From Chitinophaga skermanii (GTDB lineage Bacteria; Bacteroidota; Bacteroidia; Chitinophagales; Chitinophagaceae): 64,000 bases of DNA. Positions 45,987-55,574 of the stretch are shown piece after piece (the first letter of the stretch is position 1; each line of letters opens with the position of its first letter). Below the pieces are notes generated by a model. The model was not told the DNA's origin. It worked only from the letters and a program-made list of their open reading frames with translations, and did not search any database. The translations under genes were made by a program, and so were the position numbers. Location: contig NZ_QLLL01000001.1 of assembly GCF_003259335.1 (NCBI RefSeq), forward strand, positions 590,406-654,405. Direction: 5' to 3'.

Positions 45987-46647
45987 ATAACAATTTACCT
46001 AAATAATACTTTTCGATCCATTTCCTGCGGATCAAGTATTCCGCAAGGAGTAAATTTAATGTCCAGCTCAACCATGCTATTAGGATATAAGCTGTTCTAG
46101 GATGCAAATGAACATGAAAGGTAGCTAATAGGAAAGCATAAAACCGCAAGCTGATAGCCGATAAGGTTAAAGCAAAGCTTCTCAACATCCAATGCCCATG
46201 TATCGCAAACTTCCGCTTGGTAGCATAATAAAAAGCGAATCCAGTAAACAAGATCCACAACAAGGATAGTAATACAAAGCTTACCTGTGCAGCAAGGCCC
46301 CCATTAGCATAAATACCCATAATTAAGCCCGATGGGCCGCTAAGGAAAATTACTATCACTATATACACTATGCCACTTCCACGATGTAATTGAGCCTTGC
46401 GGAACATAATGTATTTGCTGAATTGTAGTAAACCGGTTATTAGTACAATTGTGCTTACAAATACGTGGATATAAAAGCTGTAACGCCACGTTTTAATATG
46501 GTATACCAACTGTTTGGAGTTCAAGAAATCAATATACGGATCGAAGCTCGTGTATGGTAGGCTAAGCAAAATCATCAACCATGTGCCCCATAATATAGCT
46601 GCCATTGCTGCTACACGTAGCAGTACCCCACCAATTTTAGAATTCAT
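45985..46647 (-). CDS. DUF2306 membrane protein
   Basis: 220 residues with about six transmembrane helices and short loops. Conserved-looking features are the H..WMLRSFALT segment and the early HIKTWRYSFYIHVFVST, as in DUF2306. Members have no firm function; a redox or haem-linked role has been suggested from conserved histidines. Its start overlaps the end of the upstream lipoprotein gene by 11 nt, so the pair are coupled. Confidence 0.75.
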   Translation of the reverse strand: MNSKIGGVLLRVAAMAAILWGTWLMILLSLPYTSFDPYIDFLNSKQLVYHIKTWRYSFYIHVFVSTIVLITGLLQFSKYIMFRKAQLHRGSGIVYIVIVIFLSGPSGLIMGIYANGGLAAQVSFVLLSLLWILFTGFAFYYATKRKFAIHGHWMLRSFALTLSAISLRFYAFLLATFHVHLHPRTAYILIAWLSWTLNLLLAEYLIRRKWIEKYYLGKLL

Positions 46648-47392
46648 TTTGCATTAATTCTAAGTCAGCATTCGTAATAGAGAGTGATTCATATTCATTA
46701 TTGGGGTCTGGCTTGGTATGCTTTACAAGGAAAGTATCGGCACGGCGATTATTAAATCCTTCTTTACCCCAGTTGATGTAATACTTTTCGTTCGCGTATT
46801 TGTAAGTTCCTTTTACAATCACTTGTTGTAATACTTTAGTAGAATCAGCTTTAATTGGATAATAAGCTATCTCGCAGCTACCATCCTGGTAAAAAGATAA
46901 AGTATGGTTACCGTCGTAGTAACTGTTGCTTTCCATGAAACTTTTAGGATCATTATCATCTATGTTATGCCTTACTAATTTGAATTGCTTCGCTGATAAA
47001 GAGTCGCTAAAGGGCTTCCAAGAACCTGTGGCATTAGCGAAGTCTTTATCAAATATGAGTGTAAACACGCCATCGTACTCATGACTGCCAGGTTCGTTCA
47101 AGATAACTTTCCACTTATCTCCATCTGCTTCTATCGTACCACTTACGTTTCTACGGTTGCCTTTATGGGTATTGTAACCCGCTATAAATTTTTCTTCTAC
47201 GAAGTTGATAATGATGTGAATAGGAGCCCCGCCGAAATCGCCCGTATAGTGCCCAATGGCTAAGCGTTTTAAATCTAAGCCATTATTTACAGGTGCTACT
47301 GTGGAATCGCCAGTTGCTGTTTGAGGGGTGTTGGAATTACAAGCTGCAATAAATACTACTATTAGGGCCATTAATAGGCTGTTACGCATCAT
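46637..47392 (-). CDS. hypothetical lipoprotein
   Basis: 251 residues with a lipobox IAAC near residue 18. The rest looks like two beta-sandwich-type repeats: HYTGDFGGAPIHIIINF..GTI and a second part from about 150 (SNSYYDGNHTLSFYQDG). I do not recognise the family. It is first in a two-gene unit with the DUF2306 protein (11-nt overlap), which suggests a shared function at the envelope. Confidence 0.7.
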   Translation of the reverse strand: MMRNSLLMALIVVFIAACNSNTPQTATGDSTVAPVNNGLDLKRLAIGHYTGDFGGAPIHIIINFVEEKFIAGYNTHKGNRRNVSGTIEADGDKWKVILNEPGSHEYDGVFTLIFDKDFANATGSWKPFSDSLSAKQFKLVRHNIDDNDPKSFMESNSYYDGNHTLSFYQDGSCEIAYYPIKADSTKVLQQVIVKGTYKYANEKYYINWGKEGFNNRRADTFLVKHTKPDPNNEYESLSITNADLELMQNEF

Positions 47393-47528
47393 AGGTTAAT
47401 TAGTTTTAGTAAAGATAGAAAAACAGGTCCATTCTTTTGCTATTAACGTGTAAAGTACGCTTGTTGAATGTTTTGTATAAATGACTAGCGGTTATGTGTT
47501 GTAACGATGGTTGTATATATTTAAGGCT

Positions 47529-48671
47529 ATGCAATACAGAAAAATAGCGCACCAACTTAGCTTGGTCATGGCCCTGTGCTTCGGTTCCCTCAACCTCTTC
47601 GGCACAAAGAAACCCTCGCCCAAAGTGGTAATAGGGTATGTAGGTGGTTATCGTGGGTTAGTTGACGCATCAATTATTGACGCATCAAAACTATCCATCA
47701 TCAACTACGCATTTGTTAACATTAAAGATGGAGAAGCATTCCTCACAAATGAAAAAACGGATACCGTTAACTTCCGTACGTTGAGCGCTTTGAAGAAGAT
47801 CAACCCATCCCTCAAAATCGTCATTTCTATCGGCGGTTGGGCATGGAGCGAGAACTTTTCCGATGCCGTTCTCACGGAAGCCGGTAGAAAGAAGTTCGCC
47901 ACCAGTGCTGTTGCTATCGTAGCAAAGTACAAACTGGATGGTGTGGATATCGATTGGGAATACCCAGGCCTGCCTGGTGAAGAAGGCAATGTCTACCGCC
48001 CAGAAGATAAACAAAACTTCACCCTCATGTTCAAAGAACTCCGTCACAGCCTCGATAGTCTCCAAAAGAAAGCAAAACTCAAACAAAAGTTATTGCTCAC
48101 AACAGCTGTAGGCGCATCTAAAAGCTGTATCGAAATGACGGAAATGGACAAGGCTCAACAGTACTTGGATTACGTGAACCTCATGACCTACGATTACAAA
48201 ACCGAAGGATCGAAAATTGCCGGTCACCACACCAATTTGTACGGTTCCACAAAAGATCCTGAAGAATCTTCTGCAGATCGTTCTATTCGTTTGTATATTG
48301 CAGCCGGCGTACCCCCTGCTAAAATTGTAATGGGTATCGCGTTCTACGGTCGTGGTTTCAAAATGAAAGACGATACCAACTTTGGATTAAACCAAGTGCC
48401 AGAGAAAGGCGTTCGTGGTGGCGGATTTACTACCATCAAAGAGAAATTCTTGAACGACAGTGCCTACACGGCTTATTGGGATGAAAATGCACAAGCACCG
48501 TATTTGTACAATGCCAAGGAAAAAGTATTCATTACCTATGACGACGAAAAATCTGTCATCGCGAAATGTAACTACGTAACCAAGTACAAATTAGGCGGTG
48601 TAATGTTCTGGGAGTATTCCAGTGATCCTAAAGGCTATTTATTAAACACGATTCATGTAACTTTAAAGTAA
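47529..48671 (+). CDS. GH18 chitinase
   Basis: 380 residues from the ATG at 47529; the TTG at 47511 is less likely. It is secreted (leader ending SLNLFG). The TIM barrel has the SxGG strand (VISIGGWAWS, near 100) and the intact catalytic motif DGVDIDWE at 137-144 with acid E144. The later YDY (LMTYDYK) and a terminal VMFWEYSSD are present too. It cleaves chitin internally by substrate-assisted retention. It contrasts with the degenerate GH18-like lipoprotein at 25315. It heads the GH18-GH20-NagX-like block. Confidence 0.94.
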   Translation: MQYRKIAHQLSLVMALCFGSLNLFGTKKPSPKVVIGYVGGYRGLVDASIIDASKLSIINYAFVNIKDGEAFLTNEKTDTVNFRTLSALKKINPSLKIVISIGGWAWSENFSDAVLTEAGRKKFATSAVAIVAKYKLDGVDIDWEYPGLPGEEGNVYRPEDKQNFTLMFKELRHSLDSLQKKAKLKQKLLLTTAVGASKSCIEMTEMDKAQQYLDYVNLMTYDYKTEGSKIAGHHTNLYGSTKDPEESSADRSIRLYIAAGVPPAKIVMGIAFYGRGFKMKDDTNFGLNQVPEKGVRGGGFTTIKEKFLNDSAYTAYWDENAQAPYLYNAKEKVFITYDDEKSVIAKCNYVTKYKLGGVMFWEYSSDPKGYLLNTIHVTLK

Positions 48672-48746
48672 ACGTTAGAAAAACAGGGTACACACACAGT
48701 TTCGCATATAATCACAGGACTCACAAACAATCCTAATTCACAAAAG

Positions 48747-51335
48747 ATGATACAAAAACTATTAGTAGCCATGTTATTGGGCGCGTCGCCGGTGCTGGCT
48801 CAGCAGCAGCAGCCAACGTTCGACGCCGGTAATTTAAAAGTAACTTGGGGTGTAGTAACCAATGGCCACGAAGGGAAAATGGCCACGTTATCGGGTTTCA
48901 CAATTGTAAACAAAGGAAAAACAGCCTTCCCGGCGAGCGGTTGGGAGTTGTATTATAACTTCGTACGCCCGGTGAAACCGGCCGCTATTAATGGTGTGAG
49001 CTTAAGCCACGTTAACGGCGATTTATACAAAATCACGCCCACCGAGGGTTTTAAAAGTATTGCACCAGGTGATTCTGTAAAAATCGATCTAGTTTCTGAT
49101 GCTTGGGTATTGCATCAATCCGATGCCCCTGCAGGTTTATACCTAGTGTGGAATAGTGATGTGAATAAAGGGTACGCGATTAAGAACTTCAGTGTAACCC
49201 CCTCTACTAAAAAGGAACAACTCCTCCGCTTTTCTGGCGATAATATCGCCCCTATCAGCGCAGGTAAAGTATATAGTCAAAACGCACTCATCCAAAATAT
49301 TGCGGAAGAGAAATTGGTGAAGGTTTTCCCAACACCAAAAGATTACAAAGAAACAAGCGGTACTTTCAACTTCAACCCCAATACCGCCATCAACACCGAT
49401 CCTAGCTTCAAAAACGAAGCGGCATTATTTGCCAATGAAATGTCGGCCGTTTTTGGCAAACCGTTAACCGTTCATGAAAATGGTGTTGGCAACGGCATCA
49501 CATTGCGCAAAAACACCTTGCCGGAAAACGCTTATACCTTGGAAGTAACCACCGATGGTATTACCATTGCAGCTAGCAGCCCAGTAGGTATTTTCTACGG
49601 TTTACAATCGTTGAAAACATTAATGCCAGGGCAAGCTTGGGTAGGCAAACAGAAGTCGGTAGCTGTTACCAATGTAAATGTAACAGATGAGCCCCGCTTC
49701 GGTTACCGCTCTTTCATGCTCGATATGGCACGTAACTTCCACAGCGTTGGCGATGTGAAAAAGGTGATTGATGTAATGGCATTGTATAAGTTGAACACTT
49801 TGCACTTCCACTTTAGCGACGATGAAGGTTGGAGAATTGAAATGCCTTCCTTGCCAGAGTTAACATCTGTTGGTGCCAAACGTGGTCATGGTGCTGCCAA
49901 TACTATGTTGCTACCATCATACGGTTCAGGCCCAGATGCCAATAACGACCAAGGCACTGGTTTCTACACAAAAGCACAATTCATCGATATCCTTAAATAC
50001 GCACAAGCACGCCATATTACCGTGATCCCTGAGATTGAATCACCAGGACACGCCCGCGCAGCGGTGAAATCTATGGACGCTCGCTATGCTCACTACCACG
50101 CTTTAGGCAACGAAGCCAAAGCAACGGAGTATTTACTGAAAGATCTGAACGAACAATCGAAGTACGCTTCTGTGCAAGCATTCACAGATAACGTAATGGA
50201 TGCAGGTTTACCTTCAACCTACCGTTTCATCGAAACAGTGGTGAAAGATTTTGTGGATATCTACAAAGAAGCCGGCGTGCCATTGAATATCTTGCACCTC
50301 GGTGGCGATGAGCTACCTCATGGTGCATGGACAGGTTCTCCTGCTGTTGCGAAGTTGATGAAAGAAAAGAACCTTGCATCTGTAGATGATGTTTGGTACT
50401 ACTATTATCAACAAGTGTATAACATCCTTCAAAAACACAACATCCAATTATACGGTTGGGAAGAAGTGGGCATGCGTAAAACCAAGCTCGATGGTAAATC
50501 TACCAGCATTCCAAATCCCGATTTCGCGAACAAGAACGTTCAAGTGGATGTATGGAACAATATCTTGGGTGGCGGTGCAGAAGATCTCGCTTACCGTTTA
50601 GCCAACGCGGGTTACAAAGTGGTATTAAGCTGCGTAACGAATAACTACTTCGATATGGCGTACGAGAAAAGTTGGGATGAACCCGGCTTCTACTGGGGCG
50701 GTTATATCGATGTGGATAAACCATTCTACCTTATCCCGTACGATTACTTTAAGAACTCTAAGGTAGATGCATACGGTGCACCGTTGAATAAAAACATTTT
50801 CATTGGAAAAGACCGCTTAACAGATTTCGGTAAGTCGAATATCGTAGGTATTCAAGGGGTTATTTTCAGTGAAACAACCAAAACAACGGAAGATATCGAG
50901 TATAAATTATTACCACGTTTACTAGGTTTGGCAGAACGCGCTTGGGCACAAGATCCAGCTTGGGCACAAGAAAAAGATGAAGTCAAAGCTGAACAAATGT
51001 ACCAAGAGGCATGGTCGCACTTAGCGAACATTATTGGTAAACGCGAATTACCACGTTTAGCGAATTACAGTGGTGGTTACCTTTATCGCATTCCAACTGC
51101 CGGTGCTGTTGTAAAAGATGGCCAAGTGTTTGCGAATGTTCAATTCCCGGGATTGACTGTACGTTATACCGTGGATGGTAAAGAACCTTCAGCTAAAAGT
51201 CCTACCTACATCGCGCCACTCAACGCGAAAGGCAAAGTTAAATTCAGAGTATTTGATAGCAAAGGTCGCGGTGGCCGTGTGATCGAAATCGACGCAGGCG
51301 CACCGGTACAAGTGCAAACAGCACCACGACCATAA
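48747..51335 (+). CDS. GH20 beta-N-acetylhexosaminidase (chitobiase type)
   Basis: 862 residues. It has a signal peptide (1-18), an N-terminal chitobiase carbohydrate-binding domain (about 25-165, NLKVTWGVVTNG), a GH20b domain (about 190-320), the GH20 barrel (about 325-740) with catalytic D521-E522 in HLGGDE, and a C-terminal chitobiase domain (about 780-862). This architecture is that of chitobiases, which cut GlcNAc from chitobiose and short oligomers, directly downstream of the chitinase. The insert RHITVIPEIESPGHARAA is typical. Confidence 0.95.
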   Translation: MIQKLLVAMLLGASPVLAQQQQPTFDAGNLKVTWGVVTNGHEGKMATLSGFTIVNKGKTAFPASGWELYYNFVRPVKPAAINGVSLSHVNGDLYKITPTEGFKSIAPGDSVKIDLVSDAWVLHQSDAPAGLYLVWNSDVNKGYAIKNFSVTPSTKKEQLLRFSGDNIAPISAGKVYSQNALIQNIAEEKLVKVFPTPKDYKETSGTFNFNPNTAINTDPSFKNEAALFANEMSAVFGKPLTVHENGVGNGITLRKNTLPENAYTLEVTTDGITIAASSPVGIFYGLQSLKTLMPGQAWVGKQKSVAVTNVNVTDEPRFGYRSFMLDMARNFHSVGDVKKVIDVMALYKLNTLHFHFSDDEGWRIEMPSLPELTSVGAKRGHGAANTMLLPSYGSGPDANNDQGTGFYTKAQFIDILKYAQARHITVIPEIESPGHARAAVKSMDARYAHYHALGNEAKATEYLLKDLNEQSKYASVQAFTDNVMDAGLPSTYRFIETVVKDFVDIYKEAGVPLNILHLGGDELPHGAWTGSPAVAKLMKEKNLASVDDVWYYYYQQVYNILQKHNIQLYGWEEVGMRKTKLDGKSTSIPNPDFANKNVQVDVWNNILGGGAEDLAYRLANAGYKVVLSCVTNNYFDMAYEKSWDEPGFYWGGYIDVDKPFYLIPYDYFKNSKVDAYGAPLNKNIFIGKDRLTDFGKSNIVGIQGVIFSETTKTTEDIEYKLLPRLLGLAERAWAQDPAWAQEKDEVKAEQMYQEAWSHLANIIGKRELPRLANYSGGYLYRIPTAGAVVKDGQVFANVQFPGLTVRYTVDGKEPSAKSPTYIAPLNAKGKVKFRVFDSKGRGGRVIEIDAGAPVQVQTAPRP

Positions 51336-51356
51336 TTTTTACATGTTAAGTTAGTG

Positions 51357-51391
51357 AACATGCACAGGCTTCTTGCTTGTGCATGTTTTTT
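51357..51391 (+). terminator. intrinsic terminator of the GH20 gene
   Basis: Aacatgcaca (51357-51366) and tgtgcatgtt (51378-51387) pair perfectly, followed by T residues. It overlaps the upstream in-frame starts of the next gene and so favours the later start at 51420. Confidence 0.75.
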
Positions 51392-51419
51392 ATGCATCAC
51401 CTTTTCAACCAAAAGAACT

Positions 51420-52607
51420 ATGTCTTCTCCTACAACAGCGGCCCGTATCCGCTCCATTGATGTATTAAGAGGTTTAACCATCCTGGTGATGGTATTTGTA
51501 AATGAACTGGCAGGCGTAAGCGGCATGCCCCAATGGGCGAAGCACATGCCAGGTTCAGCCGATGGTATGTCGTTCGTGGATGTAGTATTCCCCGCGTTTT
51601 TATTCATCGTGGGTATGTCGATTCCCTTTGCTATTAAAAACCGTCTTTCTAAAGGCGATACCATGGGCAAAGTAGTATGGCATATTGTTTTCCGCACATT
51701 GGGATTATTAGTGCTGGGTTTGTTTATGGTGAATGCGGAAGGGGGCTATAATGAAGAGAAGATGTTGATCCCTATCCCAGCGTGGAGCTTACTCTTTTAT
51801 TTGTTCGTCATACTGATTTGGAAAGTGTACTATAGCGAGAACAAGGTATATGTGTATACAATGAAAGGTATTGGTGTTGCGGGATTAATTGCCCTCTATT
51901 TCCTATACAAAGGTGGCGAGAATGGCGACGAAGGTATGAAGATTCATTGGTGGGGTATTCTTGGCTTAATCGGTTGGGCTTACTTCTTCGCAGCCATTAT
52001 TTATTTACTTACAAAAGATAAATTGATTTGGATGTTTACCGCGATAGCAGCTTGTATCGTGTTTTATGTACTCGGTAAAACCCCGGGCCTCGAAGGTTCC
52101 TTCTTCAGCGCACATTCCGGTCATGCTATTCATACATCGTTAGTGCTCTGCGGTTTAACGTTATCTACTATCTTCTTCGGCAAACGTTATGGCAAATGGA
52201 GCTTCCGTGCGAAATACGAACGCGCATTAGCGTATGGCCTTGCTTTGGCAGTAGCAGCATTCATATTACACTATTTCTATCCTATTTCTAAAATTGGCGC
52301 TACACCACCATGGGCATTATATTGCTCGGCGATTTGCACCGTTTTGTATATGATCATCTACTTAATTGTAGATATAAAACAACAATATAAATGGACAGGA
52401 TTCCTACAACCGGCTGCTAGCAACCCGTTATTAACGTATATCATACCATTTATTATTGGCTCGGCTATTTGGTTATCGGGCGTGGAAGTAATCCCGGCAG
52501 CTTGGAAAGTAGGCGCAGCAGGCGTGGTATGGAGTATCGCGTTTTCCTTCTTGGTGCTAGGCATTTCTTACTTGCTTACGAAGTGGAAGCTAAGATTACA
52601 GTTATAA
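51420..52607 (+). CDS. NagX/DUF5009-like membrane acyltransferase
   Basis: 395 residues from the ATG at 51420. About ten or eleven membrane segments are visible. The N-terminal RIRSIDVLRGLTILVMVFVN and VVFPAFLFIVGMSIPFAI blocks match the DUF5009/COG4299 family, which includes NagX of GlcNAc utilisation clusters and is related to lysosomal heparan-glucosaminide N-acetyltransferase. A role in transmembrane acetylation of glucosamine released from chitin is plausible from the context, but it is not demonstrated for this protein. It follows the chitinase and hexosaminidase. Confidence 0.85.
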   Translation: MSSPTTAARIRSIDVLRGLTILVMVFVNELAGVSGMPQWAKHMPGSADGMSFVDVVFPAFLFIVGMSIPFAIKNRLSKGDTMGKVVWHIVFRTLGLLVLGLFMVNAEGGYNEEKMLIPIPAWSLLFYLFVILIWKVYYSENKVYVYTMKGIGVAGLIALYFLYKGGENGDEGMKIHWWGILGLIGWAYFFAAIIYLLTKDKLIWMFTAIAACIVFYVLGKTPGLEGSFFSAHSGHAIHTSLVLCGLTLSTIFFGKRYGKWSFRAKYERALAYGLALAVAAFILHYFYPISKIGATPPWALYCSAICTVLYMIIYLIVDIKQQYKWTGFLQPAASNPLLTYIIPFIIGSAIWLSGVEVIPAAWKVGAAGVVWSIAFSFLVLGISYLLTKWKLRLQL

Positions 52608-52742
52608 TAAATTCCCGTTTTGCAGAGGATTATGTAACATCATTGCGGTAATTTCGTTAACTTATGTGGGGAAGAAATTTATTTGTTGCCTATTGTCGAC
52701 TCATGAATTGTTTCCCCATTTAAGTTTTGGAAGGATTACGAA

Positions 52743-54659
52743 TTGAACCGCTTCTGTAAAATATTTATACTACTACTGTTCGGCTGTTGCTTTTTACTGG
52801 CACTTTTTAGTGTGCCCGTAAACCCTGTTTTTGCACAACATCCGGACCGGGATACTGTACCCGTTGAGCAGAAACAGAAAAAACGTTGGTTCAGAAAAGT
52901 AAACGATTATGTTGATTCATTGAAAAACCGGCGCTTCCGGGATTCTGTTCTCCGCAAAATCTCCAAAGCCAACGAACCCCCTAAGCCGGAAGATAGCAGT
53001 ATGTACAAAAGTGAAAAGTACTTCACGGAACATACGGGCAAAGTAATCCGCCGCATTATCTACAGGCAATTGAAAGTATTCGGTCCCGGCAGTATTAACG
53101 ATACCACTTTTACAACGAATATGAAGCTCATTAAAATGGCGAATAAACTCCATTACAATTCGCATATATGGCTCATTCGTCAAAACCTATTCTTCCGCGA
53201 ACGCGATACGGTGAACGCATTCGAACTAGCTGAAAACGAAAGGTACTTACGTAGCCGCCCTTTTATACAGGATGCGCGGATATACGTGGTTAATTCTACC
53301 GATAATAACGATACCGCCGATGTGCTGGTAATTACCAAGGATGTATTTGAATACGGTGCCGATGTTCGCAAAGTGCAAACTTCTGCCGTAGGGGCATCGG
53401 TGTACAATAACAATTTATTTGGTGCAGGGCAGAAGGTGGAAGTGGGTTTCTTGTGGGATAAAGATTATAAGCCGGAATGGAACTCCGAAATCTCCTATAC
53501 TAAATACAACCTTTGGGGCTCATTTATCGATGCAAGCGTAGGGTATTCCACCCTCAATAATACCACGGCCCTCGATTCGGGCGTGTACGAAGGTTCGTAT
53601 TATGTACGCGTCAACCGCCCCTTGTACCGTCAAACAGCCTCTTTAGCAGGTGGTTTAACCTTGGCGCATAACTTCTCTATGAATATCCGCAACCGTGCCG
53701 ATAGCTTGTACCGCGATTACCGCTACAATGTATTCGATGTGTGGACGGGTTATAATTTCCGCCGCCGCCGTGGCGACGATGGTAAAATGGGGAGTAAACC
53801 CGATATGGCTATCCTCGGAAGGTATTACCGGGTGAACTTCGACAAGCGACCCAACCAAGAAATCTATAAAAATGATCCTATATATAACGACCGTCACTAT
53901 TACATCGGCCAGTTTTATATCTTCAAACAAGACTTCTTCAAAGCACATCACTTCTTCGGTTTTGGTAGAACGGAAGATATTCCCTTTGGCTACAACGCCA
54001 GCCTAACAGCAGGCTGGGAAAACTGGGTGGGTCGAAGGCGGTTCTATACAGGTGTGGAAATGCAAAAAGATTGGCTAACCAAAATGCAAGGCATTGTTAC
54101 CCTTAAACTGGGTATGGGCACCTTCTGGCAAGCCGGTGTTTCCGAAGATGCGGTGATACATGGTGAAGTGGATTATTTCAGTCGCCTGTTTAAATTTGGG
54201 AAGAAAGGCTACCTCCGCCAGTTTGGACGGATCGATTACCTGGGTAACCCGAATAACTACTTTTACAGGCCCCTTAATATTAACCGTGAAAATGGCTTAA
54301 CGGGGTATGTGCGTACAACCATCAATGGTTACCAACGATTGAATGTGCAGTCGGAAACCGTGTGGTATAGTCCTTTGCGCGTATACGGTTTCAAATTCAA
54401 CTTCTTCCTCAGCCTACAAGCCTCGCAGTTAAACTACGAAAAAACGAACTTGCTAAGTAATCCCATTTACAGCGGTTTCGGTGTGGGTGTAAGAATCCGT
54501 AACGAGAACTTGTCGATCAATACCTTGCAATTAGCAGCCTATGCTTACCCGAATGCAGCCCCCGGTATGCAGGGTGTTTGGTTCCAATTAACCACCGTAA
54601 GTGATTTAAGATTTGATATCTTCGCTTTGAAGATTCCGCAGTTTATTTCATTTAGATAA
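52743..54659 (+). CDS. BamA/Omp85-like outer-membrane protein
   Basis: 638 residues. The start appears to be TTG: no ATG lies in frame nearby upstream, and a ggaagga motif lies 8-14 nt before it. A signal peptide (about 1-31) ends VFAQ. About residues 130-195 form a POTRA-like fold (AFELAENERYLRSRPFIQDARI). The rest is alternating beta-strand typical of a 16-strand barrel, ending ALKIPQFISFR. It is probably a translocase or assembly factor related to BamA/TamA, but too divergent for a firm name. Confidence 0.72.
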   Translation: MNRFCKIFILLLFGCCFLLALFSVPVNPVFAQHPDRDTVPVEQKQKKRWFRKVNDYVDSLKNRRFRDSVLRKISKANEPPKPEDSSMYKSEKYFTEHTGKVIRRIIYRQLKVFGPGSINDTTFTTNMKLIKMANKLHYNSHIWLIRQNLFFRERDTVNAFELAENERYLRSRPFIQDARIYVVNSTDNNDTADVLVITKDVFEYGADVRKVQTSAVGASVYNNNLFGAGQKVEVGFLWDKDYKPEWNSEISYTKYNLWGSFIDASVGYSTLNNTTALDSGVYEGSYYVRVNRPLYRQTASLAGGLTLAHNFSMNIRNRADSLYRDYRYNVFDVWTGYNFRRRRGDDGKMGSKPDMAILGRYYRVNFDKRPNQEIYKNDPIYNDRHYYIGQFYIFKQDFFKAHHFFGFGRTEDIPFGYNASLTAGWENWVGRRRFYTGVEMQKDWLTKMQGIVTLKLGMGTFWQAGVSEDAVIHGEVDYFSRLFKFGKKGYLRQFGRIDYLGNPNNYFYRPLNINRENGLTGYVRTTINGYQRLNVQSETVWYSPLRVYGFKFNFFLSLQASQLNYEKTNLLSNPIYSGFGVGVRIRNENLSINTLQLAAYAYPNAAPGMQGVWFQLTTVSDLRFDIFALKIPQFISFR

Positions 54660-54686
54660 CAGCAATTATACCTAACTATTTTACCT

Positions 54687-55574
54687 ATGATATTACGCTT
54701 AATGTGGATAACGATGATCATTTGTACAATTCAATCTTGTCAATACACTACTAAGAACAAACGACTTGTTCAAATAGATTATTATACCCCCCAGTCGAAC
54801 GATAGTGTATTGGCGGCGTTGGGGATACATGAAGTCACGAGAAAACGAATTCAGTATAACGATAGTGGGACAGTGATGTGGGAAAGAATAGAAAGTATTT
54901 CGCAACACAATGATGAAGGTCAACAGGTGTCGATAGAACGCTTCAATTATGTAACAGAAAAGCGTAGGGAATCAAATAAACGCTCATCACGTGAGGTAGT
55001 TAAGTTTTACTATACTGTCGGCAACTTGTTATCCAAAGAAGAGGTAGTAAAGTATTATGCTGATGGTACTATTAGTCAATACACCTATTTATACACCTAT
55101 GACGATCACCATCAAGTGAACCGGTTTGAAAGCCGGAATGGGATTGATACATTTGTTTTTTACACGGCCTATACCTATGAGGATGATGGCCGTGTTATGA
55201 AGAAGTATGATAGCACTTACCATAAGCACACACTTTGCAAAGAAGAAGGAGAGAAGCAATATACTGTTGGATTTTCTTATTATGATTACAAGGCTGATAC
55301 GCTAGTTCGTGACGATAAGTATTTTTATGAAGTGAAAAATGGGCTTCTGCTGAAGCGAACAGGAAGATTGGATTGGTGGAAGGAAAGCACTTTTAAGTAT
55401 GACGATAAAAGAAGAGTAGTAGAAGAAGCGATTTCTAATTTTGGCCCCAAAGGTGAGGAGTTGCCTCCTGTGGATATTAGATACTTTCAATATAATCAAC
55501 TAGGTTTATTAGAAGTGGAGAAGTGGACGATGTCTGGGCAAATGAAATATAAGATTGAAGTGATGTACAATTAG
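54687..55574 (+). CDS. YD-motif lipoprotein of unknown function
   Basis: 295 residues. A lipobox TIQSC lies near residue 18. Repeated motifs such as YLYTYDDHHQVNRFES, YTYEDDGRVMKKYDS and FKYDDKRRVVEEA resemble the short YD/RHS-like repeats of the protein at 28813-29817. It starts 27 nt after the BamA-like gene and may share its transcript. I see no enzymatic motif. Confidence 0.7.
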   Translation: MILRLMWITMIICTIQSCQYTTKNKRLVQIDYYTPQSNDSVLAALGIHEVTRKRIQYNDSGTVMWERIESISQHNDEGQQVSIERFNYVTEKRRESNKRSSREVVKFYYTVGNLLSKEEVVKYYADGTISQYTYLYTYDDHHQVNRFESRNGIDTFVFYTAYTYEDDGRVMKKYDSTYHKHTLCKEEGEKQYTVGFSYYDYKADTLVRDDKYFYEVKNGLLLKRTGRLDWWKESTFKYDDKRRVVEEAISNFGPKGEELPPVDIRYFQYNQLGLLEVEKWTMSGQMKYKIEVMYN

